A stretch of 64,000 nt of DNA from Paenibacillus sp. FSL R5-0490. Its GTDB lineage: Bacteria; Bacillota; Bacilli; Bacillales; Cytobacillaceae. A program made the translations under genes and the position numbers. Each line of letters opens with the position of its first letter. Within the stretch, counting starts at the first letter, position 1. Positions 34,844-43,895 of the stretch are shown in pieces. Location: assembly GCF_001956215.1 (NCBI RefSeq), contig NZ_MRTQ01000015.1:1-64000 (forward strand), in the 5' to 3' direction. The notes under the pieces are model-generated. The model saw only the letters and a list, made by a program, of their open reading frames with translations, had not been told where the DNA came from and did no database searches.

Positions 34844-35014
34844 CCCCTCTAACTCCTACACTATATTCAAAGCGGGATAAGGCGGGTGAGTGTCCATGGT
34901 GAAAATGGGCGGACAGAGGCGGGACGCGGCAGTTAATCAGGAGGAATTACGCCAAAACTTCCATCGAAAAAGGGGCAGGTAATCACAAATATTCCTTAAA
35001 ATATTTACTCAAAG

Positions 35015-35040
35015 GTTTATTAAATAAAATAACCGGGTAA
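35015..35040 (+). promoter_or_regulatory. Sigma-B-type promoter of the RsbR-like gene
   Basis: GTTTAT, a 14-bp spacer and GGGTAA match the general-stress consensus GTTTAA-N12-14-GGGTAT at 10 of 12 positions, 73 bp before the start of a stressosome-type gene. Confidence 0.65.
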
Positions 35041-35112
35041 TGGTATATGTTTAGGTATAAGATGAAGCGTTCTCATTGTTAAGATTAAATCCAGGTGCTA
35101 TAGGGGGAGAAA

Positions 35113-35955
35113 ATGAATAATCAGATGCTTCTTTTAGGGGAAAAGATTTTAAAAGAGAAGGATATATTAGCGAAAAAGCTGCATAAGGATCGAATGAGCG
35201 GGGTCGAGATGACTGAAACAGAGAGACTTCAGGCTGACAAGATGGAATCGCACATTGTTCAGATTCGTGCTGAGTTTATTGAATTGTTCGGTGTAGCATT
35301 GCTGAATCATGAGAACAAAGATGAAGCAATGGAGAAGATTGAAAAATGGTGCAAGGAGACAGGAGAGTATTTTTATAAGCTCGGAATCCCTTTGGATGAA
35401 GCTTTAAAGGATGCGGGATATTACCGGAAATATATCTGGAATGAACTTGAAGAAACGATGATGGAGCATAAAATGACAGCATCAGAGGTTATAAAGGTAG
35501 TCTATTTGATAGACCCCCTGCTGGATCATTCCATTCATTGTTTCAGCATGGCTTATGTCAAATTCCATCAGGTAACTCTCGAGAATGCAAAGCAGGCTTT
35601 CCTTGAGTTATCTGTCCCGGTTGTTCCATTCTCAAAAGGGGTGGGCATACTGCCTTTAATTGGGAATATTGATACAGGGAGAGCCCGGCTGTTAATGGAA
35701 GAAACGTTAAAACAATCTGCACACCTGAAGCTGTCTCATTTAATTTTAGACCTTTCCGGTGTAATGATTGTCGATACCATGGTCGCAGATCAGCTGTTTA
35801 AAGTAATTGAAGCCTTATCGCTTGTCGGCGTTAAAACCATTATTACAGGTATCCGCCCGGAAGTGGCACAGACGATTGTTACGCTCGGCATTAATCTGAA
35901 TGGCATTAAGGTAAGAGCCAATGTGTATCAGGCATTTGAAGAACTTCATGGGTAA
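35113..35955 (+). CDS. RsbR-like stressosome protein (STAS domain)
   Basis: A 280-residue protein. The N-terminal 150 residues form a helical, non-heme-globin-like sensor. The C-terminal STAS domain starts at about 165 with VPVVPFSKGVGILPLIG and includes LILDLSGVMIVDTMVADQLF, where threonines near D-x-S/T sites can be phosphorylated by RsbT. It is thus a paralogue of B. subtilis RsbRA-RD. A sigma-B-type promoter upstream would place this stress-sensor gene under the factor it helps release. The gene is alone, without rsbS or rsbT nearby. Confidence 0.88.
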   Translation: MNNQMLLLGEKILKEKDILAKKLHKDRMSGVEMTETERLQADKMESHIVQIRAEFIELFGVALLNHENKDEAMEKIEKWCKETGEYFYKLGIPLDEALKDAGYYRKYIWNELEETMMEHKMTASEVIKVVYLIDPLLDHSIHCFSMAYVKFHQVTLENAKQAFLELSVPVVPFSKGVGILPLIGNIDTGRARLLMEETLKQSAHLKLSHLILDLSGVMIVDTMVADQLFKVIEALSLVGVKTIITGIRPEVAQTIVTLGINLNGIKVRANVYQAFEELHG

Positions 35956-36129
35956 AATTGAAAACATCAGAGGAATTCAGATTGAATTTACTCTGCTGTT
36001 TTTTGTTTTAATCCCTTTCTGCCATGGGCATCCATTCAATTTTTCCGCATATGAACCGTGTTAATTTTCCCAGCCGTGAATACAATGAATCAAACAGCAC
36101 TTCAATGAATATTGAGGGGTGATGACATC

Positions 36130-36846
36130 ATGTTTTCGGTAACGGGAATGCAGGGTTTTGAAATTTTTTCGCTTATGCATCTGGTTACGTTGTTTCTTTT
36201 CTTTTTTACAGCCTGGTGGCTGGTTTATTACAGACAGGCGCTTAGAGCATATCAGAAAATCATTAAATGGACGCTGTTTTTTACGTTGCTTGCCTGTGAA
36301 GTGACCTATCATGTATGGCTGGTCCTGACCGATCAGTGGGATGTGTCAAATCTGCCGCTCCAGTTATGTTCCTTGAGCACGTTCATTGCACTTTTCCTAT
36401 TTTTAAAGCCAAATCAAAAGGCTTTTTGGCTGCTGTATTTTATTGGTACAATTCCTCCCATTTTAAGCATGGTGACACCTGATATGGTTTACCAATTTCC
36501 TCATTACCGCTACATCAAATACTTTCTTCATCATTCAGCCATTCCATTAGCCGTACTATATTTTATTTTGTTTGAAGGATACAGGGTGCCGAAGAAAGCG
36601 GTGCTGACCGGCTTTTTAACGCTTAACATAATTGCGGTGCCAGTCTTCTTTTTAAATCTGCTGCTGGGGACCAATTTCTTCTATTTGGCGAGCCCGACAG
36701 AAACCAAAACCCTGCTCTCATTTTTCGGGAATGGTGTCTGGTATTATGCAACGCTTGAAGCAGCTGCGTTAGTTGTCTTTTTTATAACTTATTTACCTAT
36801 GCAATATTTGCAGAGAGCCGAACAGAAAAGAGTCCGGGACAATTGA
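36130..36846 (+). CDS. TIGR02206/YwaF-type membrane protein
   Basis: A 238-residue protein with seven hydrophobic segments. The family stretch DQWDVSNLPLQLCSLSTF followed by FLHHSAIPLAVLYFIL is typical of YwaF-like integral membrane proteins of unknown role. I moved the start to the ATG at 36130, which is 6 nt after GGGGTGAT, because the upstream ATG overlaps the site. A strong terminator begins at the stop codon. Confidence 0.85.
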   Translation: MFSVTGMQGFEIFSLMHLVTLFLFFFTAWWLVYYRQALRAYQKIIKWTLFFTLLACEVTYHVWLVLTDQWDVSNLPLQLCSLSTFIALFLFLKPNQKAFWLLYFIGTIPPILSMVTPDMVYQFPHYRYIKYFLHHSAIPLAVLYFILFEGYRVPKKAVLTGFLTLNIIAVPVFFLNLLLGTNFFYLASPTETKTLLSFFGNGVWYYATLEAAALVVFFITYLPMQYLQRAEQKRVRDN

Positions 36847-36888
36847 AAGCCGTAATCCTGCTTGGCGAGCAGGATTACGGCTTTTTTT
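36847..36888 (+). terminator. Strong intrinsic terminator
   Basis: AAGCCGTAATCCTGCT pairs perfectly with its complement around TGGCG, then seven T. Confidence 0.95.
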
Positions 36889-36899
36889 ATCGCAGTCTA

Positions 36900-37042
36900 A
36901 CGGGCAGTAAGACCCCCACTTCAAGACTCTGAGGAATCAAAGGAGGATAGCGGGGATCAAACTGCCCGTAAAGGCCCGATTGGTTCAACTAACAATCAGT
37001 GGGGGGATAAGGAACCCCCCACTGATTGAAGTTTCACTTTAT
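36900..37042 (-). ncRNA. Two-hairpin structured repeat element, copy 2 (candidate Bacillaceae-1-like RNA)
   Basis: Minus strand: hairpin one is CAATCAGTGGGGGG with its complement (36993-37028) and loop TTCCTTAT. After 23 nt comes a long stem ACGGGCAGT/ACTGCCCGT (36900-36969) whose interior holds CTATCCTCC. The first hairpin and its flank recur at 34-88. Loops rich in TCCT recall the Bacillaceae-1 RNA motif, but I name it from memory and with low certainty. It begins at the stop of the 52-aa gene. Confidence 0.6.
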
Positions 37043-37197
37043 CGCTTATTCTGTTCCTTTTCTTTTTCGTACTGCCGCTGCGGAGTCATTTTGGAAATGG
37101 CATCATCCACAACCTCCTGGGCTTTCTTCGCTTCGCGGTCCTGTTTTTGTGCTTCCTCCTGAATGCGGTTTACATCCTTTGGGGTATTTTCGCTCAT
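37039..37197 (-). CDS. Small charged helical protein (52 aa)
   Basis: Starts with ATG 8 nt after GGGAGG and encodes a soluble, highly charged single helix (RIQEEAQKQDREAKKAQEVV, then a KMTPQRQYEKEKEQNKR end), like other small stress or spore-associated coil proteins of bacilli. No cysteine and no membrane segment. It is below usual annotation length. Its stop codon abuts the repeated hairpin element, as in the DUF2164 gene at the left end of the window. Function unknown. Confidence 0.75.
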   Translation of the reverse strand: MSENTPKDVNRIQEEAQKQDREAKKAQEVVDDAISKMTPQRQYEKEKEQNKR

Positions 37198-37335
37198 AAC
37201 AGTAGCCTCCCTTTTTCAGATATAGTTATAATGTTTCCGATATGGGAGGAAATAAACAATTTGGAACCTATTGATATTTGCAACAGCCTTCTTTAATCTA
37301 GTATAAGGTATTTTATTAAAAGGAGAATCTTTGAA

Positions 37336-38031
37336 ATGCTAATAGAAGTGATTGCCGACACCCTCAGTGATGCGCGGATTGCAGAGCAGGCCGGGGCAGG
37401 CAGAATTGAACTGGTAACCGGGCTGGCAGAAGGCGGCCTTACCCCGAGTTATGGAGTTATTGAAAGAGTGTGCAAAGAACTAAAGATCCCAGTAAATGTG
37501 ATGATCCGCCCGCACAGCCGCGGGTTTTGCTATTCGGAAGTGAACATAGAAATCATGATTCAGGATATTAAGGTCTGCAAGAAGCTAGGAGCAGCAGGTG
37601 CAGTATTTGGCGTCCTCACACCTGATCGCAAAGTACATAATGAACATTTGAATCGGCTAATTCAAGCCGCAGATGGACTGGATATTACCTTCCACAGGGC
37701 ATTTGATGAGACGGATGACCAATTTGCGGCTCTGGAAGTGATCAAGGAGTATCCGCAGATTTCGAGAATCCTTACATCCGGCGGCCAAAGAAGTGCTGCA
37801 GATGCAGCAGAAAGACTGAAACGTCTGCATGAGCTTACGGCAGATAGCCATTTAAAAATTATGGCTGGGGCCGGTCTATCAGCTGAAAATATTAAAGCGT
37901 TTATAGAAAAAGTGCCTGTAACTGAAGTTCACTTTGGTTCTGGTGTACGTTTCCAATCCAGCTATGAGAATGCCATTGATCCTGAGAGAGTGCAGGCGTT
38001 AAAGAAGATTATCGGCAGCAGAGCGTTATAG
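37336..38031 (+). CDS. cutC: Copper homeostasis protein CutC
   Basis: A 231-residue TIM-barrel protein. The family stretches IEVIADTLSDARIAEQAGAG, ELVTGLAEGGLTPSYG, VNVMIRPHSRGFCYS, FHRAFDE and ILTSGGQRSA are all present. Despite the name, its biochemical role in copper handling is not settled. AAAAGGAG precedes the ATG, and a terminator follows the stop codon. It stands alone. Confidence 0.93.
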   Translation: MLIEVIADTLSDARIAEQAGAGRIELVTGLAEGGLTPSYGVIERVCKELKIPVNVMIRPHSRGFCYSEVNIEIMIQDIKVCKKLGAAGAVFGVLTPDRKVHNEHLNRLIQAADGLDITFHRAFDETDDQFAALEVIKEYPQISRILTSGGQRSAADAAERLKRLHELTADSHLKIMAGAGLSAENIKAFIEKVPVTEVHFGSGVRFQSSYENAIDPERVQALKKIIGSRAL

Positions 38032-38064
38032 AAAAAAGCATCAATTTGTATGATGCTTTTTTGC
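38032..38064. terminator. Bidirectional intrinsic terminator
   Basis: AAAAGCATCA pairs with TGATGCTTTT around a short loop, ending in six T, between convergent genes. Confidence 0.85.
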
Positions 38065-38070
38065 GTTCTA

Positions 38071-38262
38071 TTATGAACGAATGTGATTTGCATACGGGTC
38101 ATAAAAACCAGCCAGCAATATAAAACTACCAAATAAAATGATGACTTCCACTAATAACAATCCTTTGTCAATCAGTCTATCCCTCTTTTTAAGTGAGATG
38201 GTCCCCATTATCATTAAAATTAATGAGATGGGTGCAAGTATTAATCCCAATCCAATGTTCAT
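38071..38262 (-). CDS. Small two-pass membrane protein (63 aa)
   Basis: Two hydrophobic segments (residues 3-22 and 36-53) joined by a charged loop KKRDRLIDK. The ATG follows GGGGAGA at about 9 nt. It lies convergent with cutC. There are no conserved motifs that I know. The charge pattern favours both ends outside and the loop inside. Function unknown. Confidence 0.65.
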   Translation of the reverse strand: MNIGLGLILAPISLILMIMGTISLKKRDRLIDKGLLLVEVIILFGSFILLAGFYDPYANHIRS

Positions 38263-38540
38263 TGTCTATTTCTCCCCTTATGACACTGCCAAATTCAATC
38301 CAGTATTTATAGTTAAACAGATAGACAACAAAATCCTTTATTTAAGAAAACCGAGTGCCAACTTGCCGATTTGTGAAGGGCTGTAAGTCCCGCTATTTGA
38401 AAAAGCTATGTATTATTTTCATAAACTTTCTTAAAAGAAGGTTAAGGCATGTAAAAAAATGGATTTTACTCTTCTTTTTCAGTTCAATTTTTTCTATGAT
38501 AACTACTGTAAGAAATATAGCAGCCAAGGAGGAAATGAAA

Positions 38541-38714
38541 ATGAAAAAATGGATTTTAGCATTGATGGCAGCTTTAATGATTACAGGTGTGGCGACAGGC
38601 TGCAGCAATGAAGAGGACACTGACGAGACGAACACAGAAGAAACTGAAGATACCGGAACAGAAGAAGGCACTGAAGAAGACAGCGAAGATGAAACTGAAG
38701 AGGAAACAGAGTAA
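38541..38714 (+). CDS. Small acidic lipoprotein (57 aa)
   Basis: Residues 1-19 are a lipoprotein signal ending GVATGC, and the mature part is almost entirely Glu, Asp and Thr (for example TEETEDTGTEEGTEED). Such a chain would be anchored outside the membrane and strongly negative, so cation or wall binding is conceivable. AAGGAGG lies 8 nt before the ATG; the open frame extends upstream without a site. A terminator follows. Small acidic lipoproteins like this occur across bacilli without known function. Confidence 0.78.
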   Translation: MKKWILALMAALMITGVATGCSNEEDTDETNTEETEDTGTEEGTEEDSEDETEEETE

Positions 38715-38727
38715 GGAATAACATAAG

Positions 38728-38765
38728 AAAGTGCACCTTTTGCAGTAAAGGTGTGCTTTTCTTTT
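38728..38765 (+). terminator. Intrinsic terminator after the acidic lipoprotein gene
   Basis: AAGTGCACCTTT pairs with AAAGGTGTGCTTT (two mismatches), then TTCTTTT. Confidence 0.7.
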
Positions 38766-39065
38766 GCCATTAATTCAAATTTTCAGAATGAAGATTGACT
38801 GAACCGGCAGTTCCGTGCTACATTAATTTCATATTATTAAAAGGTGTGGTGAAGTATGTCGATTGCAGGTGTCAACTAATTGTTTAGTTGAATTAGGTGC
38901 TAATTTTCTGGTTATTGCCAGTTTATTAAGAATGCCTTTTTTCAAACATGACATGTTTGAATACCTGCTATCAGACTGCTTCCATTTCTATATATTCGTG
39001 CAGATTTAGACACTATGTCTCTTTTTTAGGGTTTAGTTTGTTTATGCCTGTTCGAAAAGTAGAAC

Positions 39066-39130
39066 GCCCGCGGAAGCTTTCTGCCCAATTCACATTGGGG
39101 TGGGGAAGGCTTTTGCGGGCTATTTTATTT
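39066..39130 (+). terminator. Leader hairpin or terminator before the MutS2-like gene
   Basis: GCCCGC at 39066 pairs with GCGGGC at 39115, and inner GGAAGC/GCTTTT-type pairs extend the stem. TATTTTATTT follows. It ends 18 bp before the broken MutS2-like gene. The 380-bp gap before it (38766-39147) otherwise shows only a small hairpin, CAACTAA/TTAGTTG, near 38872, and no convincing gene. Confidence 0.5.
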
Positions 39131-39147
39131 GGAATGAGGCAGAGAGA

Positions 39148-41052
39148 ATGAATGGAATGACCTTTGATAAATTGCAATACCACGAATTGAAAAATAAAGT
39201 AAAACAGCATTGCGTCAGCAGTTTAGGGAAAGCGCTAATCGATAAGATGGAGCCGAGCTCGAGTATAAAAGCCGTCCGCAACCGCTTAAACGAAACAAGC
39301 GAGGCGAGAAGGCTGCTGGACGCCGAAAAGCATCTGCCATTAACCGGCATTTCCAATATCACAGGCATTATTGAAAAAGTGGAAAAAGGGATCATATTAA
39401 CTCCTTCAGAGTTAAACGCTGTATCCGATTTTCTAAGAGGATGCAGGAAAATCAAAAAGTTTATGGCAGATAAAGAATTCTTTGCGCCAGTTCTCTACAC
39501 GTATGCGTTATCTATGACAGAATTCAGAAATATCGAAGAAGAGATCTTGTATGCAATCAAAGGAAACATGGTTGATTCGGGTGCCAGCAAAGAGCTGAAA
39601 CGGATCAGAAACCATATTGCCAAAACCGAAGAGAAAATTGAAGAACGATTGAATAAGTTCTTGCGGAGCAGTTCTAATAAGGAATATATTCAAGAATTTT
39701 ATATCAGTAAAAAGGATGACCGTTTTACGATTCCGATAAAAGCATCTTTTAAAAATCAGGTAGCCGGAACAGTGGTTGAAACCTCTTCAAAAGGGTCGAC
39801 TGTTTTTATGGAGCCTGATGCCGTTTCAAAGCTTAATGTGGAATTGGCCATGCTGAAATCGGAGGAGTCAGTGGAGGAATATCAAATACTGGCCACACTT
39901 TCAGGAGCGATTCTTGAATCCATTCATGAGATCCGCATCAATATTGAATCCATCAGCCAGTACGACATGATTTTTGCGAAAGCGTAGTACAGCAAAAGTA
40001 CAGACGGTATTGAACCGGCGATTAATAATCATGGGTATATCAAATTAGTAGGAAGCAAACATCCTTTATTGGAAGGAAATGTTGTCCCGCTGAATTTTGA
40101 AATCGGGAAGGACTATAGAAGCTTAGTCATAACAGGCCCCAATGCGGGCGGGAAAACCGTCGTCCTAAAGACTATCGGAATCCTTACACTGGCTGTCATG
40201 TCCGGGTTTCATATTATGGCGAAGCCGGGAAGTGAAATCGCCATCTTTGACAATGTCTTTGTTGATATTGGTGATAATCAGAGCATCGAGAACGCCCTAA
40301 GCACGTTTTCTTCTCATATGAAAAATATTTCCGAGATCATGAGTGCTTCCACTAATAATACGCTGCTTTTATTCGATGAGATTGGCAGCGGAACAGAGCC
40401 GAATGAAGGGGCTGCATTGGCCATTGCGATTCTGGAAGAGTTTTATCATATGGGATGCATCACGGTTGCCACTACTCATTACGGTGAGATTAAACGGTAT
40501 TCTGAAATGCATGATGATTTTATGAACGCTGCCATGTTATTCGACAGTGCGGAATTGAGACCGATGTATAAGCTTTTAATAGGTGAATCAGGAGAGAGCA
40601 ATGCGCTTTGGATTTCCAGAAAAATGAATATCCGCGAACATGTCCTGCAGCGCGCGCAATTGTATATTGAAAATAAGGATTATAATCTGGAAGCAGTAAG
40701 AGAGAACAAGGTAAGGAAGCCATTGATTGAAGTGGAGCATACCGAGGATGTGATTCAATATGAAATTGGTGACCGGGTAAAAGTGATTAGCCAGGATGAT
40801 TATGCCATTGTGTATGAGCCCATAGATAAATTCAATAACATCAAGCTGTTTTATAAAAATGAAATAGTGGAAGTCAACAGCAAGCGGATTGAATTGGACA
40901 TTAAAGCAAGCGAGCTATATCCGGAAGGGTATGACAGGAATACCTTATTTACCAGTTACCATGAACGGAAGCTGCAGCATGACCTGGAGAGAGGGTCGAA
41001 AAAGGCGCTGCGAAAGGTTGAAAAGGAGATTCGGAATAGGAAGCAGGAATAG
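39148..41052 (+). pseudogene. MutS2-like ATPase without Smr domain, split by one in-frame TAG
   Basis: Two open parts in the same frame, 39148-39984 and 39988-41052, are separated only by TAG at 39985. Read through, they give 634 residues plus stop: the MutS2 core with KPT-free clamp and lever helices, then the ATPase with TGPNAGGKTVVLKTIG (Walker A), LLLFDEIGSGTEP (Walker B) and ATTHYGEIK. The usual Smr nuclease end of MutS2 is absent, as in a shorter family of about 635 residues. At the TAG the family has FAKAKYS, so an AAG to TAG change is likely. The rest is not decayed, so it is recent, an assembly error or suppressed. The start follows GAGAGA. Confidence 0.85.
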
Positions 41053-41057
41053 AATTT

Positions 41058-41088
41058 GGCGATTCTCCGGGTGGAGGATCGCCTTTTT
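41058..41088 (+). terminator. Intrinsic terminator of the MutS2-like gene
   Basis: GGCGATTCTCC pairs (one mismatch) with GGAGGATCGCC, then TTTTT. Confidence 0.85.
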
Positions 41089-41089
41089 A

Positions 41090-41456
41090 GTGTTTAATCA
41101 GAGGTAGCCTCGGGTTCGGACTCAGCTCCTTGTTTTTCAGCTGTTTGTGTCAGAAGTGGCTCCGGGTTCGGACTCAACTCCCTGGTTTCCAGCTGTTTGT
41201 GTCAGAAGTTGTTCAAAGTTCGGACTCAACTCCCTGGTTTCCAGCTGTTTGTGTCAGAAGTTGTTCAAAGTTCGGACTCAGGTCCTTGGTTTCCAGCTAT
41301 TTGTGTCAGAAGTTGGCCCGGGTTCAGACACAGAACCGCGGTATCCGGTTTTTTGAGTCCGAAGTTAGCCCGGGTTCAGACACAGAACTGCGGTTTTTTG
41401 CTTTTTAAGTCCGAAGTGACCCGCAGATCTACGATTTTGACTGTCTGATTAAACAC
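41090..41456. repeat. 52-bp-period repeat array C inside a 13-bp inverted repeat
   Basis: Six units of exactly 52 bp from 41114 to 41425, of the form GTTCGGACTCA, 22 bases, GTGTCAGAAG, 9 bases. Units 2 and 3 are identical. The array as a whole is flanked by GTGTTTAATCAGA (41090-41102) and its exact complement TCTGATTAAACAC (41444-41456). Orientation is opposite to array A at 1661-1884. Plus-strand frames through it are spurious. Confidence 0.92.
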
Positions 41457-41479
41457 CAAGATGGGGTTTTAAGCAAAAT

Positions 41480-42904
41480 CTATGAAATCAACAACCCTGC
41501 CGCAATAAATAATGCAGCTGCAAGCACAGCCCCAATGGCTGAAACCTTCAATTTATATCGGGCATAGTCCACGAGGTCCATATCCAGAATAGAAGCAGTG
41601 GTAATGGTTGTATCACCAAGCGGTGACGTCAGCGCACCGAATGCCCCGCTTGCGAACACGGCTCCAACGGTAAGCGGGATGGAGGCGCCGGTCGAAACCG
41701 CGAGAGTAATTCCGAGCGGCATGAACAGACCCCAGGTTCCCCATGAGCTTCCAATAAAGTAGCCGACCACAGACCCTAGCACAAAGATAGCAGCCGGTGT
41801 CAGATAAGCTGGCAGAAAGCTTCCGAGTGAGCTCCCGATAAAATCTGAAAAACCAAGATCCTCCGCCGCCAGTGTCAGCGCCCAAATCAGGATGAGCAGG
41901 CTGATCGCCTCCATCATCTGATTCCCACCATCGTAAAAATGATAAAGAATTTCGTTCATTTTTTCCCGTCTGAGTATGTAGAAAATAAAGGTTAAGACGA
42001 GGGTGATAAAGACAGCCAGCAGCATTACAAATGTAGCGTCGGCCATGGAAAATGCTTCGAATATCGTATTTGCACCCTGCGACATTCCATCCTGCCATAA
42101 GAGTAACAGAGAAAAGGCGAGCAATAAAACTACAGGGAAAATCAAATGCCATGGCTGGGCTTTGACAAGCGATAATTCCTTCTTAATTCCCATCCGGTGG
42201 AATTCATGCTCTTTTTCCTCCAAATCGGTATGGGCTTCAGCTTTTTGCTCTCCAGTCTTTTTCCGGCGCCAAAACGTCTGCACAATCCCAATCAGCAGCA
42301 TAATGATTGCGTAAAAATTAAACAGAATACTTAATAAAAAGATCTCATATGCGGACATATCCAGATCCAGCCCGCTGATGCCGCCTTCAACAAGGGATAC
42401 CATGAAGCCCACAAAAGCAGTCGCAACCGGAAGCAGTACAATCACGGATTCGGTTGAAATATCAAGAGTCATGCCGACTTTCTGCTTGGACAGGTTCATT
42501 TTTTTAATCAAGGATTTGATAATGGGCCCGATCATCATGATTCGAAACATCGGCATCATGAAGGTGAACGGGAGAGTGATCCAGATGAACACAAGAAGAC
42601 CGCGTTCAGAGCGGATCCGTCTGCCGGCCCATTCGGAAAAACCCTTAATGCCGCCCGCAATATTCATCATTCCCACAAGCCCGCCGAACAAATATAAAAA
42701 TCCGACTATCTTGATATTCGTTTCATCGGAAAGCGTCGTCACAATATAAGTGACCGACTGTTCCGTGCCCGCCAGCAGGTCCGCAGACACTAGTATGGAG
42801 CCAACAAGGATGCCCGCCACCAATCCCGGCAGGATATTCTTTAACCAGATGGACATTCCGATTACGATTATAAATGGTATGATCGATAGCCAGGTGCTGT
42901 TCAA
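41480..42904 (-). CDS. NhaC-type Na+/H+ antiporter family protein
   Basis: About 474 residues with 11-12 membrane segments. The family stretches SSWGTWGLFMPLGITLAVS and TSPLGDTTITTASILDMD, plus the central long hydrophilic loop, fit the NhaC/YuiF branch of antiporters. The frame opens far upstream (43108), but TTG at 42904 follows TGGAGGTCA at good spacing and begins right before the first membrane segment (NSTWLSIIPFIIVIG). It is alone between the repeat array and a VOC gene. The transported ion or amino acid is not certain. Confidence 0.88.
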   Translation of the reverse strand: MNSTWLSIIPFIIVIGMSIWLKNILPGLVAGILVGSILVSADLLAGTEQSVTYIVTTLSDETNIKIVGFLYLFGGLVGMMNIAGGIKGFSEWAGRRIRSERGLLVFIWITLPFTFMMPMFRIMMIGPIIKSLIKKMNLSKQKVGMTLDISTESVIVLLPVATAFVGFMVSLVEGGISGLDLDMSAYEIFLLSILFNFYAIIMLLIGIVQTFWRRKKTGEQKAEAHTDLEEKEHEFHRMGIKKELSLVKAQPWHLIFPVVLLLAFSLLLLWQDGMSQGANTIFEAFSMADATFVMLLAVFITLVLTFIFYILRREKMNEILYHFYDGGNQMMEAISLLILIWALTLAAEDLGFSDFIGSSLGSFLPAYLTPAAIFVLGSVVGYFIGSSWGTWGLFMPLGITLAVSTGASIPLTVGAVFASGAFGALTSPLGDTTITTASILDMDLVDYARYKLKVSAIGAVLAAALFIAAGLLIS

Positions 42905-43125
42905 GTTTGTGACCTCCAATGAAAATGCCGTTACCTGTTTAGTATTTCCAGGGGAGGGCTGTAAATTCCTGAAATTTGACAAGGATACTGTCAGCCTGAT
43001 ATATCGGTGAACGGGTACAGGGTTATTCACTTTGGAAGAAATACCCGATGTTGGTTCAATAAATATTCGATTTGTTAGCCCCCGTATTTTAAAATGAACA
43101 GAGAACATTTTTTAGGAGGCATTAA

Positions 43126-43548
43126 ATGAAACCGCGAATTTCAGTTATTACATTGGGTGTAGATGATTTGAAAAGGTCATTGAAGTTTTATCAGGATGGA
43201 CTGGGACTATCAACAGAAGGAATAGTAGGTCAAGAATTTGAGCATGGGGCTGTTGCGTTTTTTGATTTACAATATGGAGTAAAACTTGCCATATGGAATC
43301 GTAAGGATATTGCTCATGATACAAACTTAAATCAAACACCCAAAAGCCCTACTGAATTTACCCTTGGTCATAACGTAGGGAGTAAGGAAGAGGTCGATAA
43401 AATAATGGAACAGGCAGATAAAGCTGGTGCAGTTATAACAGTTCCAGCACACGATACCTTTTGGGGAGGGTACTCTGGAAACTTCCAGGACCCTGACGGA
43501 CATTTGTGGGAAGTAGTTTGGAATCCAGCTTGGGAAATTACTGAATAG
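43126..43548 (+). CDS. VOC-superfamily (glyoxalase-like) protein
   Basis: A 140-residue protein with two VOC modules: ISVITLGVDDLKRSLKFYQDGLGL at the start and GYSGNFQDPDGHLWEVVWNP near the end. The second half has VPAHDTFWGG, common in uncharacterised glyoxalase-like proteins. The ATG follows TAGGAGG. It stands alone. Substrate unknown. Confidence 0.9.
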   Translation: MKPRISVITLGVDDLKRSLKFYQDGLGLSTEGIVGQEFEHGAVAFFDLQYGVKLAIWNRKDIAHDTNLNQTPKSPTEFTLGHNVGSKEEVDKIMEQADKAGAVITVPAHDTFWGGYSGNFQDPDGHLWEVVWNPAWEITE

Positions 43549-43654
43549 GGTTTTATGTAACTGCATTTTCAACAAAAAGCTGACATAAAATCGCTAGGTA
43601 TATAATTAACGGGTTCGGTTTTCGAGTACAAAATCTTTATTCACACACAAATTA

Positions 43655-43757
43655 GCAGCCTAATTCGCAGCTGAATCGGGCTGCATATTTTTCTTGATAT
43701 ATAAGCTTTTACATAAATTTAGGGGTGTTATAGCACTCGAATTTGCACCCCTTTTAG
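43655..43757 (+). terminator. Two successive hairpins in the gap after the VOC gene
   Basis: GCAGCC/GGCTGC (43655-43684, then ATATTTTT) and GGGGTG/CACCCC (43723-43753, then TTTT). The first is a plausible terminator for the VOC gene. The rest of the gap 43549-43895 is AT-rich with no gene that I can support. Confidence 0.5.
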
Positions 43758-43895
43758 CAGGGTAACAGAAGATGTTTTTTGGATATTTATGTTAAAATCA
43801 TAGGAGAGCTTATTCAACTAACAAGCAGGTTAGCAGAATAAGGATGGTTAAAATTATTTTAATTACTGTTATTAGGTTTTAGGGATGTGATAGCA

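Noticed and set aside
36100-36312. Minus-strand frame opposite the YwaF-type gene
   Set aside because: Lies almost wholly opposite a real membrane-protein gene and lacks a ribosome binding site.
39985-39987. Pyrrolysine at the TAG of the MutS2-like gene
   Set aside because: Pyrrolysine is not expected in a MutS2 ATPase or in Bacillaceae. A point mutation or sequencing error is far simpler.
41130-41448. Three overlapping plus-strand frames in repeat array C
   Set aside because: All three frames stay open because of the repeat composition, and none has a ribosome binding site or family similarity.
42905-43125. Riboswitch before the NhaC-type antiporter
   Set aside because: The 200-bp leader has short inverted stretches, but I could not fit any known riboswitch core or a terminator/antiterminator pair.
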